Below are positions 11,172-21,845 of a stretch of DNA of 64,000 bases, piece by piece. The stretch is from positions 2,356,001 to 2,420,000 of the forward strand of contig JANCIK010000004.1 in assembly GCA_028532985.1 (NCBI GenBank), given 5' to 3'. The position numbers were made by a program, and so were the translations under genes. This DNA comes from Stropharia rugosoannulata (Eukaryota; Basidiomycota; Agaricomycetes; Agaricales; Strophariaceae). How positions within the stretch are numbered: position 1 is the stretch's first letter; the number at the start of each line of letters is the position of its first letter. Under the pieces are notes generated by a model, which saw only the letters and a list, made by a program, of their open reading frames with translations, did not search any database and was not told the DNA's origin.

Positions 11172-12392
11172 TCAGTTCATCTGCCTGATGAGCTTGTTGA
11201 TGTTAGTCTCCCGATCACCAAAGTCACCACCCTGGACGTAGTGCTTGAATTTCCGCGTTCTCCATCCACCAGTGGGGTTGGAGAGCTTGAATGGCCACAA
11301 GAAGTTCGAGGCCTACAACCTATTTTAGATGCGTTGTAATATAATAAGCGAACTACCGACCTGCTTGAAGTTAGGGCCCGCAGTAATGATCTCGTGGACA
11401 AGGTCCTCAACGCAAAGAATGTTATATTTGCCCAGAGCATTTTCGATTACACTGTTGTTGGCGAGGGGGATGCGTTGCTTGTCAACCTTGCCGTATCCAC
11501 GCTTGTAGATAAGCTCGCGGACGGATTTCAAATTGGGTTCGCTAAACAATATTCAACATGGCATATAGGCATTTCGACAGTGAACATACCCATAGGTGAT
11601 GTAGGGCTCCACGAGACGAAGCATTTGTTGGGTGGCTCGGGTAACCTTAACGAAAACACCGTTGTTGATTTGGAGGAGGCGGAGAAGCTGCAAAATTTTG
11701 CGGGGCTTGGGGGCGATCTCGTTGATACTATTTAAAGTAAATACGAGTTCGGTTTAGCAATGCACAGAGGACTCACCCCCTGATGCGAACAACGAAGTAG
11801 ACTTTCGGCTGCGCGGGAACGTAGAAGTCTCCCGCAGTCCTGGCAGCGCGTTTGAGGCGGATCTCCTCTTTCTCCTTTGAAAGGTACTCCTTCACATATG
11901 ACTCTGCCCGCTTGAAGATGACTTTGCGCTTCGATTTTGATGCCTATATATGGATGGTCAGCAAATTGATATATGGTTGGAAGGTTCGCCAAAAAGCAGA
12001 TTCAGTCCCGAAAGATGGTTAATTGATTGGCAACATTGTGAAGACAGTGTCCCCTAGCCTTCATTTCGACGTTATCGTATACATCATTTGAATGTTGACG
12101 TGGTACAGAAGCGGGAAAAACAAGTTGTAGCAAGTCTAATCCTCACCTTACGGGCCGCAGTTGCAGCTGCGATACGCTCCTCACGCGCCTTCTCATTTTG
12201 CTTGCGTTTCTTGAGGAGAGTCTCCGGGACTTCAATAGCCTATTGATTGCACCCCATACATCAGCGAAGCAACCCTTTTGCCATAATTTTGACTGACCGA
12301 AGCACTCGGGACGCTCAAAAATACAAGATCAAGGGTTAGCCCTATGCCCAGTGGTGGAGTATAAAGGGAACATACGTGGTGGACGGGGCCAT
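11172..12392 (-). CDS. RPL7: Ribosomal protein L7 (60S)
   Basis: Seven exons: complement(join(11172..11312,11361..11541,11590..11727,11777..11943,12147..12239,12298..12313,12376..12392)), 250 aa, matching the usual length of eukaryotic uL30/L7. Visible blocks are [86 protein letters not shown] and the C-terminal [19 protein letters not shown]. The basic N-terminal extension is eukaryote-specific. The first three exons are tiny (17, 16 and 93 nt), as is common in ribosomal protein genes. The intron at 11944-12146 (203 nt) is about four times longer than its neighbours and appears to host a snoRNA. Confidence 0.95.
11996..12094 (-). ncRNA. Candidate C/D-box snoRNA in RPL7 intron (25S rRNA methylation guide)
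   Basis: Inside the 203-nt RPL7 intron, on the coding strand of the host, a C-box-like ATGATGT (12081-12087) is followed 86 nt further by a D box CTGA (12002-12005). Immediately upstream of the D box, with one base between, lies ACCATCTTTCGGG (12007-12019), the exact complement of the conserved large-subunit rRNA segment CCCGAAAGATGGT. By the fifth-base rule it would direct 2'-O-methylation of the G in CCCG. Yeast RPL7 introns also carry snoRNAs (snR39, snR59), and from memory snR39b/snR39/snR59 modify this same rRNA segment (around G805/A807). No convincing terminal stem is visible and the ends are approximate. Confidence 0.7.
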
Positions 12393-12935
12393 TGAGATCT
12401 TGAGGACGACGATTATTCGCGGTGGCGGCGTAGTATCCAGTGACGTTCTGGGCATTGTGGCTTGAACTGTACAGTTTGACTAAGCATTTCTCACATAATT
12501 CATCCCAAAGCATTTCATTATAGGCATTTTTGTGGCACCATCATTGGCTATTGGTAGGATTCTTCCTTTTTCCTCCAACCTTGTTCCGTTATTCCTTCAT
12601 TTGTGCATCTGGCAATATAGGCGCTGGTTCACATCGAACCATTCGTTGACGGACACGACTGCGAGTTTTTGGCTCCGATCCCTCCTTGATCCTCATCTAT
12701 ATATGTCATAATACTTCGTATCATGTTCCAAATCTATCGATGATGAAACCATTCAAACTTCAAATGCTGTCAAAGTTAACGTTACTCCTGATTTCTTCTC
12801 TGCAACACTGTCCCTGCATTGATCCCAGCACAACCACATAGACCAGCCTGTCTGTTTCAACGATGACAGTGTTCCCATACTCTTTCGCCCTCATTCACTT
12901 TCTTAGTCGACACATTGGTTAGCACATGCTGAACT
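12393..12935. other. Intergenic, divergent between RPL7 and the Cys-rich membrane protein
   Basis: This 543-bp interval should hold the RPL7 promoter. It also contains short hydrophobic frames (for example at 12737-12838, reading MLSKLTLLLISSL, and at 12863-12917, reading MTVFPYSFALIHFL) that could be the missing signal-peptide exon of the next gene, but no splice path could be fixed. Confidence 0.3.
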
Positions 12936-14285
12936 ATGAGCACACTATGCATTAAGGATTCATTCAAATGGGTTAGGCACTTAGAGAGCCCTTTTGCAGA
13001 ACTTGCGATTGACGTCTATATAGGCCCTCAACGCCAATGGCGAAGATCCTTGTACAGTCGCCTCTCAAGTAATTCAGCAATGTCAACGCTCAGGTATACA
13101 CGTTTTGGTGTTTTCTCAGAATGTATCACCGATTCACCGCATAGGTCGACTATTGTCTATTCTGCGACGTTCTTCTGTCTATCGTACATCCAACAATGAA
13201 GAGCAGGATCAATGCGTTTGTTCAAGCGTTATGTACGCTCTGGTTTCAGTTTGTTCAGCTTGTCATGGGGCGGACTACGAAAGGTACCACTTCAGTCTAA
13301 GACGGTTTCTTTAATTTGATGGGCGTATGATATTCTTCTAAAGCTGGACTGACTGGACGGCCCATTGTGAGGAAGCCCCTGCTGTTAGGTGTGTACCTTT
13401 TTTGAAACCCCTTACACCGATTTTAGTAATAGCAGCAGTTTAGCCCACTTCAAGAACAGTACGTGTCCAAGTTCGACCTATGATCCACGTATTTACCCCA
13501 AATCAAACGAAGTTCTCATTCCAGACTGGACGATCTTTGATGTTCAGGTATTTTGACTTTCGGAACACTGATAGACGGGTCATTGATTTGAAACATTAGG
13601 CAGAGCCTTCACTTAATGTCATGGCCCGTGCTCAAAGGTCAATAAGACACTCGACACTGTCCACAACTAGCAATCTACCTTCTTTAACCACTCCGAACGC
13701 CCCGTCAGCCGCAAATTCAACCATGACTGGAGCTTCTCAATCTTCTGGATTCCTACAAACAGACTCTTTGCTTACTAAATCAATAACAAAAGATATTTCA
13801 GGGACTAGTTCCCTAGAGGATTACACTTTGGTCATAGGCACTGTTACTGTTATTGCAACTGTATCCGACACCGTCCAGCCAGGCCGAAATCAAGCACTTG
13901 GATCGCATTCGACAAAGAACCGGAGCAGTGGAGTTATAGCTGGAGGTGTTGTGGCTGGAGTGACACTCCTCATCGCCGTAGGCCTTCTCTTCCTCTGGTG
14001 GTCTCGTCGACGCCAGCGCTTGCATATAGCGCCGTCCGCCGCTTACATTGCTGCCTATGGGAAAACCCGGCCACCAACTGTTGCAAGTCATCAAAGGCCA
14101 TTGACGGAACGGTCTACTTCATTTATATCATTCAGTAATCCGTATGCGGGCTCACTTTACCATGTACGTCACATTGCTATTGAGACGTATTTGCTAAATT
14201 AATTTATATTAATTTCAAGGATGAGGCTTTGCGGTCTAGTGCTTACTCAGAGCCTCGGGAACCGTCCTACATAAACCAATCCTAA
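12936..14285 (+). CDS. Cys-rich single-pass membrane protein, basidiomycete family of unknown function
   Basis: Seven exons: join(12936..12971,13024..13093,13145..13283,13344..13388,13427..13547,13600..14163,14220..14285), 346 aa as modelled. The ectodomain has paired cysteines in the order ANGEDPCTVASQVIQQC, DQCVCSSVMYALVSVCSACH and WTDWTAHC, then PKSNEVLIPDWTIFDV, followed by a Ser/Thr-rich stalk, one transmembrane helix (SGVIAGGVVAGVTLLIAVGLLFLWW) with a stop-transfer SRRRQR, and a cytoplasmic tail. I recall the same Cys layout from many uncharacterised agaricomycete membrane proteins, but no function. The modelled start lacks a signal peptide, so a further 5' exon is expected. The 38-nt intron at 13389-13426 is unusually short. 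Confidence 0.65.
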
Positions 14286-14868
14286 ACCCATCTTTTCGTC
14301 ACTCAGCCTATTTTCTTTCTTTCTTGAATTCTAGATTATACTCTATTGAAGCGGACTCTATGGTAGAGCTTTCTACTGGTGTCATGATATCCAAGACTAG
14401 TAGACTGCACTTATAATCCTTCTTACCAGACGATGCTGAATTGATTTAAGTACATACCATCATTCTTAAATTATATGTAACTTCTTCCCTTTGTACATAC
14501 GTTACATTGTACATTGTTTTCGTGTTATCCCTTCGCTATCTGTTATTCGTCACTGGCTACAGTGCCTCGCAACAGTTGCGCCTGAGATAGATTCGGAGCA
14601 AGCAGCAAGCTGTCGGCTGCTCGGCGCGAGGGCACCCAGCGGCACATGCGGCAGTAATCACATTACATAATACAGACAAACACCAGCCTGAATATGGCGG
14701 GTTACTGCCGAGCTTATAACTCTAGGCTCGCTGCCATTCGGGTCTTTCAAACCTCGCTAAGGGTTCGTCAGAACATCATGCCGAGCCTTTAACCCGTGAA
14801 CTCGAAGTTGCATTCTGTCCAAAACACCCTCGCAGCTGGTTTTCAACAGGTCTCTCCGTAATTACTAA
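14286..14868. other. Intergenic, no gene recognised
   Basis: This 583-bp interval separates two tandem plus-strand genes. It is locally GC-rich around 14580-14650. I see no coding signal, tRNA-like structure or repeat; it presumably holds the cyclin L promoter. Confidence 0.35.
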
Positions 14869-15887
14869 ATGGCATCCATTTTATATCCATTAGCCAGCGT
14901 TTCTCAAATTGAAAAGTCACCATCTACCGAAGATGGAATACCTCGAGACTTGGAAGATGATTTACGAGCTTACGGCTGCAAACTAATTCATCAGGCTGGC
15001 ATTCTGCTCAAACAGTACGCTTTCTTGCAACATGAGTACTGAATGCAATGGTAATCGCTGTTTAAAAGGAAACAAGTTGCCGTCGCCGCTGCACAGATAC
15101 TTTTTCAACGCTTCTGGTTCGTGACATCCATGAAGCAATTTGGCGTTGGTGTAGGTGTCTCTGCAGATTTACTGTCATAGTATCACCGGAGCTGCCCTTT
15201 TATCTTAGGATATTGGTATGGGTGCACTTTACTTGGCCTCCAAGTTGGAAGAATGTCCACTGCGGATGAGAGACCTCATCAACGTTTACGATCTGCTCTT
15301 ACAACGTGCAGCCCATTCACTGGGCTCTAAGGCCGACCAGGAATTCCATTATCACCCCATGTCATATTTTGGATCTATATTTTACGACCTTAAAGATGCC
15401 CTCGTTCTGGCTGAGATGCAAATACTCAAGCGTCTCGGGTTCAACGTCCATGTCGTCCTCCCGTATGGCACTTTGATCAACTACCTGCGGGTATTGGGTC
15501 TAACTAATCGCGAGGACGCTTGCACACGAGCATGGGGCTATTTGAACGATGCGTATGTCTCGCCATTTCACTCCCTATATTGTACAAACTTACATAGTTT
15601 TTTGCAGTCACCAGACGCCGGTATATGCCCTGTATCAAATACCTGTAATTGTTTGTGCCTCCATCTTCTTGACCGCTCGCGACCTGCAGATTTCACTTCC
15701 GTCTCATCCACCTGTTTGTTGGTGGGAACTATTCGATGCAAGCTGGGAGGACATGTGGAGCGTAAGCGGCTACATCATGAGGCTGTATAGAACCAGATCG
15801 CCAGCAGAAAGCAAACGGGTGCTGGGTATGGTCACGAAGAAAGAAGTACGCAAGTGGCTAGAACAAAATGCTGCACAACCTTCTTAA
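14869..15887 (+). CDS. Cyclin L-like cyclin
   Basis: Four exons: join(14869..15014,15069..15150,15209..15552,15608..15887), 283 aa. The N-terminal cyclin box begins SQIEKSPSTEDGIPRDLEDD, then RAYGCKLIHQAGILLK, VAVAAAQILFQRFW, and GALYLASKLEE; the second box contains EMQILKRLGFNVHVVLPYG and TPVYALYQIPVIVCASIFL. The ES-x-EDGI-x-R/ED-x-D opening is characteristic of cyclin L, the partner of CDK10/11-type kinases linked to transcription and splicing, rather than cyclin T/K or Ctk2. The protein is shorter than animal cyclin L and lacks the C-terminal RS domain, as usual in fungi. The exon 2 acceptor was placed at 15067-15068 because it restores KQVAVAAA. Confidence 0.85.
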
Positions 15888-17183
15888 CGACGATTTTTCA
15901 TCTTACACACACATTTTTACTCGTCGACAACTACTGTACACAACACTTTACTAGCCGTAATCGATAACCTTTGAATGGAGCTGAATGTTCTCCGTGATCA
16001 AGCTCCAATAAAGCTCGAGCCTAGCTACATGTAGTGACTATGTCGGGCGGCCACTGCGCATGATATAAAATGGGTCACCTGCATCTCGACTACACCTGTA
16101 CTAGCCTGTACTTGGAAACCATCTACCTGGTGTAGTAGGTGAACTCGGTGGTTATCGGTTGATGTTATGGCATACCAGTAATCCCCCCACCGAATTCCAG
16201 CCAATCGTTCTCAATGATCACTGACTGGAAGGGTCTACCACGGTTAAAACGTCTACGAAGATAACTACTGAATTCTCTCTTTCACATACACCCGAGACTA
16301 CATTGTTATACAGTCGAACCTGCCGTAGTCCATACATGTGATAGGCCATAACCCCTTATACCCCATAGAAAAACCGGTCCACCGAGTTGGTTCGCAGGGA
16401 AATTGGGCCCAAATCCCATAACCCTCTGATACTCCATACCCCATACCTTTTTTGAGGAAAATTCGGTGTAAATCCCATAGGTTCCCACGGTTCTGGGCCT
16501 TAATCTAAACATCATTCAGTACAAAAAAAATATTACGCCCTGTTTCTGTGTGCAGCATCATCATATAGTGATTTATTTGACAATTTTAGTGATTATACAC
16601 ATTTCTCGAGGTAGTTTGGGCGCCATTTCGCGAGGTAATCCAGTCACGTGAGACATTTACATTTTCTTATGGGCAACGGCATCGAAGATCAGTTAATAAT
16701 AATCAACCTTTATATGTGGCTCATGGCGTACGGTAGTGTCCTCAATGTATATAAGGCATTATTATGCTAAAATCTACACTTTATGTATAGTAAATGTGAA
16801 GGCAAAAATACGGTCTATTTTTAGCCCATTTTTGGTATCCCATACCCTGTAAAATCCCATACCTGGACGCGTCCACCGACAGGTATGGGCTTTGACAGGT
16901 TCGACTGTATTTATGCAATGCCCGCGGGTCGGTCGGTGTTGGTCAGTGAAGATCTTATCGTCCAGCACGTGCGGGCGTCATGGTGCTTACGCAGCTGACC
17001 AATCTGCTATTTCTGTCCATTAGACACCCACGATGGCTGTCTGTTACAATGATGGTCACCTAAATGGAGAAAGAAAGAGAAAGAATCCAGAAGATCATAC
17101 GGAGGTCTGGAGTATAAGATGGGCAATGAGAGCGATGCAGAAAGCACACAGATTTTCACCCACTCCCAATACCAGAATATAAA
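15888..17183. other. Intergenic region hosting the MITE
   Basis: Outside the MITE, the 423 bp after cyclin L and the 276 bp before the GST gene carry no gene that I can support. The last 150 bp is the likely GST promoter and leader. Confidence 0.35.
16311..16907. mobile_element. MITE with TA target duplication (Tc1/mariner-pogo type)
   Basis: A 597-bp element begins CAGTCGAACCTG and ends CAGGTTCGACTG, a perfect 12-bp terminal inverted repeat that extends imperfectly to about 25 bp (a shared CCATAC block follows). TA flanks both ends (16309-16310 and 16908-16909), the target duplication of the Tc1/mariner superfamily. The interior is AT-rich with recurring short CCCATACC-type words near both ends and no transposase frame, so it is a non-autonomous element. 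It sits between cyclin L and a GST gene. Confidence 0.75.
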
Positions 17184-18052
17184 ATGGTTCTCAAGCTCTA
17201 CGGATTCCACCTCTCTACTTGCACTCGTCGTGTCGCCACCGTTCTTGTAGAGAAGAAGGTTCCCTTCGAGTTCATCCAGGTCGACCTCAGCAAGGGAGAG
17301 CACAAGGCGCCCGAGTTCGTGAAGCACCAGCCCTTCGGTGTCGTTCCCTACATCGTGAGGATTATTCTGTTCAATTATCGGCATTATACTGACGATGCTA
17401 TTGCAGGACGATGATGGCTTCATCTTGTACGAAAGCAGGGCCATTGCGTACTACATCGCTACAAAATATGCCGACCAAGGCACACCCTTGATTCCTTCTG
17501 ACATTAAGAAGTTCGCTCTGTTCCAACAGGCACTCTCCACCGAGGTCACCAGCTTCAACGAATACGCTGAGAAGATTGCTGTCGAGAAGGTCTTCAAGCC
17601 GTAAGTCATCTACAAGTCATATTGCATATAAATATCTGAGCAATAATTGTAGAATGCGTGGTGGGACAACCGATGAGGCTGCTGTCGAGCGCTACATCGC
17701 GGGCTTGAGCGCCAAGCTTGATGTATATGATAAGATCCTTGCTAATCAGAAATACCTTGGCGGAAATGTACGTGTGGTTGAATGTGTAAAATCCGAGTAT
17801 CACTGACAGGAGACACTAGGAAATTACCCTCGCTGACCTCCACCATCTTCCCTACGCCTCCTTGCTCCCCATGTGTGGTGTAACCCTCATTGATCAGAAG
17901 CCCAATGTGAAGAAGTACGCTATAACTTCCTCCTCTATCTTCTTTCTCGTTACTGATGTCTATTATTTTTTCGAAGGTGGTACGAAGATATCTCTTCTCG
18001 TCCTTCATGGGAGGCCGTCAAGGGTGGTGTCAAGAGCAAGGATTCCTACTAA
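17184..18052 (+). CDS. Glutathione S-transferase, phi-like
   Basis: Five exons: join(17184..17354,17407..17600,17653..17767,17820..17914,17977..18052), 216 aa. The thioredoxin-like N-terminal domain reads MVLKLYGFHLSTCTRRVATV with the STC motif near the glutathione site, then HQPFGVVPYIDDDGFILYES, including the cis-Pro VP and ES motif that bind glutathione. The all-helical C-terminal domain contains LSAKLDVYDKILANQKYLGG and LADLHHLPYASLL, and ends YEDISSRPSWEAVKGG. The closest group is fungal GSTF (phi) enzymes, usual in wood-decay fungi for detoxifying lignin and extractive compounds. The ATG at 17184 directly follows an AT-rich leader. It ends KSKDSY. Confidence 0.92.
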
Positions 18053-19614
18053 GTGCTTCAGACAATTATAGTAGAACGAACAATCATTGTATAAATAAAT
18101 AACAAAACATTCTGTACACTCACTCAATCGTCGGTGTAGTTCACAATGACAGTTTGAATAAAGGCCTCTTTCAACGTTAAACTCTATTTGTTATCCTTAA
18201 CGATGTTTAGGGCGGTCTATGTGTGCCACATTCGTGAAAAAATCTTCAAACGATAGTAGAACTTGAAAGCCATGCCATCCATGTTAATCAATACATAGTA
18301 GTCTCGCGAGCCAGACGTTTGGCAGCATGGGTTTGATATAATATCTCATGGTCGCTCATCTACTAGTAGCATTTTGGAAACATATTTCCAGGAATAAAAT
18401 CCAGAACCCGTCTGCCAAAAGTAATCTGGCGATCCGAGCTTCAATACTATCTCTTTCTATATCAAGTAGCAGCTCACGTGTTTGGACATGACATCATGCT
18501 CATACTATATTTAGCTATACTAATTCCTTTTTCGACACTGTGCAACCTGCCCCTGTCCTGTTTACTCTACAACCACTATTGCAAACACAAACCTTCTCGA
18601 GAGCTCCGACAAGATCTTTGAACCTCTATGTAGTACTGCATAAGCTCTCCCCATTGCGGAATTCTGATGAAAGCATCAGAAATATTTGTATCATATTATG
18701 TTATTGCAACCATGACCCTGCCAGTGGCCATCGTGATAGCCTTCCAAAGATATATATCGTTGTGATGTTCTACTAGGACTGTGTATATTGGAGAATGAAG
18801 GACTTGTTAAATTCTTATGCTGAGTACTTACATGTCATCTGAAAAGCAATTGTCATACTAGCTCAAAGTACAGTACAATTAGCATTATACCAGGTAAAGG
18901 ACACGCTTTCACATATAGATAGGTAAGACAATATCTTCAATATATGAGTGTATATTTGACCTCTCCCGCTATTCACTGAACGAAATGCTGCCGACAGCAT
19001 TTTGTGGTAGGTCTACAGTCACCGCCACTGGAGCAAGCTCTAGTTTAAGTGGAGATGACGCTCTCGGACATGATGGTACATCTCTGCCCCTCATACCTTG
19101 CGAGATCCCCTCATACTGTAGAGTCGTCTTACAGCATCGGAGACAAACATAAATTCAATAGCAACTGCAGGGCTCCCATTATTCTTTTTCACATTAAATT
19201 TATTAATACGACTATTGAGCAGGCGCTTGTAACTGTCAAACTTGTACGGCGAGACAGATTGCTATGGGCGCGACTCCGTTGATTGAAGGGTTTTCCATCC
19301 CATTCAATTTCATCTTGGTAGCTCACGAGTGACTAGTGACTGCCAGCGGGAATACAGTAGGCGAGAATGGACTTTTCTGTTTAGGCGCGGGAGCTTAACT
19401 ATCTTTAGAAAAGAAGACTTACATAATGACAGATTGAGCAGACTAAGTAGTTCTCAGTGAGCATGTATTTCAAACCCCACGCTTTCGCCACGCCCATACC
19501 ACCTGCTTTTCCTCGTTCCCTCTATTGCCCCTTTCCCTAGTCGCTCTTTTGCCCTGTTCCTTCTTCCTTTCCCTTCACTGTTTGCTGTAGTCGAGTACTC
19601 TCCTAGACAGTGAT
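18053..19614. other. Long intergenic region, no gene recognised
   Basis: This 1562-bp interval is among the emptiest of the window. Open frames are short and lack family signals or splice logic. It holds one fold-back structure (18303-18438) and the C/T-rich leader of the expansin-like gene (19490-19610). The promoter of a regulated secreted enzyme may occupy the rest. Confidence 0.4.
18303..18438. repeat. Imperfect fold-back (inverted repeat) of about 136 bp
   Basis: The outer ~33 bases on each side are inverted copies with small gaps: shared blocks CTCG, GCCAGA, TTTGGCAG and GGGTT occur in order on the left and, reverse-complemented, on the right. A further short palindrome TGGAAACATATTTCCA lies inside (18375-18390). 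It could be a degraded small MITE or a structured RNA; no clear target duplication is seen. Confidence 0.45.
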
Positions 19615-20563
19615 ATGCGCCTCTTGTCAACACTCCTTGTCTCCGTCTCTCTTCTAGTGGGGCTCGTCTCGTCCTCCGATGTGCACCACGGCTCTTTCAG
19701 AAGGAAGAAACACACCGGTTCCTCTGCTAAAGAGGTTTCTCCTATTCATAACATAACTGCAAGAGCATTAGAAAAACGCTTTGATGACGCCCGCTTCACT
19801 TTTTACACTGCTGGCTTAGGTGCTTGTGGCCAGGTTAACTCGGGTAGCGACTTCGTACGACGAGTTCTCTTGATCTCCAGGTTATTTCTCTAACTGCATT
19901 CTTTTCAGATTGTTGCATTGAATTCTATTGTACGTTTGAATCTATCAACTTATACCGTCATGTTTTGACATATCACAGCAATATGCTGGTGGCACTCACT
20001 GCTTTGAGCTCATTACAATAGAAGTCAACGGTAAGACCCACACGGCCCAGATTGTAGACGAAGTCAGTGATTTCAAAGATGTTCTCTGTTGTTGAAATTG
20101 AACATTTGTGTGAAATTGACAGTGCCCTGGCTGCCCCTTTGGTGGCCTCGACTTCTCTACTGGACTGTTCCAATCCTTTGCTCCAGAGTCCGTTGGTGTT
20201 TTAACGGGTTCGTGGAACTTTGGGGGATCCGTGGCCCCTCCACCCCCGCCACCACCCCCGCCGCCGCCACCTCCACCAAAATTTACCCCTCCTCCTCCTC
20301 CTCCACCACCACCACCACCACCCGCTCCTAAACCAACCTCCCAGCACACCACTTCAACATCCCATAGCACCAAGAGCTCAGCGACATCGTCGTCATCATC
20401 GACCGTCAGTTCTTCGCAAACGACTTCAAGTACTTCTGCTGCTACCACCACATCAACGAGTGTCAGCCCGCCAGCGCCTACCGTAAACAATATCGCACAA
20501 ATGTTCCTGGCTTTCGTGCAAACTGGCGGTATTATCATGGCTGCTCCCAACACTAGTTCCTGA
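19615..20563 (+). CDS. Secreted expansin-like (RlpA-type double-psi beta-barrel) protein with poly-Pro and Ser/Thr tail
   Basis: Four exons: join(19615..19854,19909..19929,19979..20062,20123..20563), 261 aa. A signal peptide (MRLLSTLLVSVSLLVGLVSS) is followed by a basic propeptide-like stretch ending LEKRFDDA, which resembles a Kex2 site (KR). The barrel domain reads RFTFYTAGLGACGQ, YAGGTHCFELITIEVNGKTH, IVDECPGCPFGGLDFSTGLF, with the Cys pairs and the Asp of VDEC typical of the family. After GSWNF come two long proline runs and a Ser/Thr-rich linker. Such proteins are plant-expansin relatives suspected to loosen cell walls or chitin, without known hydrolytic activity. Exon 2 is only 21 nt. 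Product role is inferred. Confidence 0.85.
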
Positions 20564-21156
20564 GCCATGGTTATTTTTCGCAGCATTGCCCGTATTCAAT
20601 CTTTCAACATCACTTCGTCGACTTGAAATTCCGCATAATTATATATTTATTGCAGGCGATATCTCAACTACCTCTCCGCGCGATCCTCACGTCCAAGGCA
20701 CTTAACATTCCGCTTTCCCTGGTTTCCCTTTCACTCGTTCACTGGTCAACCACTGGTTTAATACATATCGTTATAGTACATATACCCTCAGACTCAATTT
20801 GTTATAGAGAAGCATTAGTAAATCAACTCCTGTCGCTTGCCTTTTGTTTATCCTAGAAAGTACCAAGGAGACTGCATCATTGACCTCTACTACATTGTAT
20901 GTAGCAAGTATGTAGTGCAAGTTTCCAACAAGTCAGCAAAGGTCGTCTAGGGGTGTGATATTTGATCAGGAATCGCTTCGGGAATAAGCGTTGTGGTTTG
21001 GTTATGGTAGATTAAGGCAAGGCTAAGGTGCTTGCACTAGGCATTTTTAGTGCATCTCAGTTGGCACTTACTTAGCATTGTTTTGTTATAACAAAGTAAT
21101 TCAAGCCTCGAATAATTTTAGAAGATACTACTTCGCTGTGCAATCATTCATCTTGA
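20564..21156. other. Intergenic, no gene recognised
   Basis: This 593-bp interval lies between two tandem plus-strand genes. I see no coding signal, RNA gene or clear repeat. Confidence 0.35.
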
Positions 21157-21845
21157 ATGGCAGGGATTCTTTGGGATTGTTGGTTGTCATTCCTGGATCA
21201 AGTTTGTGTTTTATTTATTGCGCCTATGTTTATACATCCCATACTTACTTGCTACTTTTACTGCCGTGCTTGCAGACTAACCTCGTCGTCACTGGCTTGA
21301 CTGCATGCTTCAACATATACACCAGGTCTGCAGGTGTCTTTTACTTCACAGCCGGGGCCGTCCTATGCAGTTTCTCGGTAAAACTTATCAAGAAGGTAAT
21401 CCGCCAGCCACGGCCGCCAACCCTTGTAGGCCGTAAGGCAAAGATCAGTTATGGGTAAGTATACTTGCTTTACCCGTTCTTCATGTCACAAACTAACTGA
21501 CTGACGAAACCATTGAATGGTAGTATGCCCAGCACGCACTCTGCCACGATAAGCTACTTCGCAGCATATATTCAGCTGGCATCGTGGTATTTGCCGGTCC
21601 ACTATTCTCTCGGACTTGAACGAGAATTCATGTGGCGGACCGTCCCCCCTATTACTTGCTTGCCATGGGCAGCATCTATAATGATGTCAAGAGTTTGGCT
21701 AGGGCACCATACATGGCCTCAAGTGTTCGCCGGCGCATCGTATGGAATACTTTTCGCATTAACTTGGTTCGCCTTGTGGACAGGCGGCTGGAATGATGTC
21801 GGGACAAGCGCCGAGCAAGCTTTAAAGGCATGGATTGGAGTATAA
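21157..21845 (+). CDS. PAP2-family membrane phosphatase, dolichyl-diphosphatase-like
   Basis: Three exons: join(21157..21201,21276..21454,21524..21845), 181 aa. All three phosphatase signatures are present: KKVIRQPRPP (C1, Lys and Arg), GMPSTHSATISYF (C2, with the catalytic His), and SRVWLGHHTWPQVFAG (C3). The HTWxQV ending of C3 is the form found in dolichyl pyrophosphate phosphatases (Cax4/DOLPP1), where other PAP2 enzymes have Asp. About four membrane helices are visible. These ER enzymes recycle dolichyl diphosphate after N-glycosylation. The protein is shorter than human DOLPP1 (about 238 aa), lacking an N-terminal helix, so substrate is uncertain; sphingoid or lipid phosphates are possible. 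Confidence 0.78.

Noticed and set aside
16306..16968. Two short minus-strand frames inside the MITE
   Set aside because: They consist of the repeated CCCATACC-type words and inverted repeats, without transposase motifs.
19996..20586. Minus-strand 196-codon open frame with a long glycine run
   Set aside because: It is the complement of the proline tracts of the expansin-like gene; glycine runs opposite proline codons are expected and there is no family signal.
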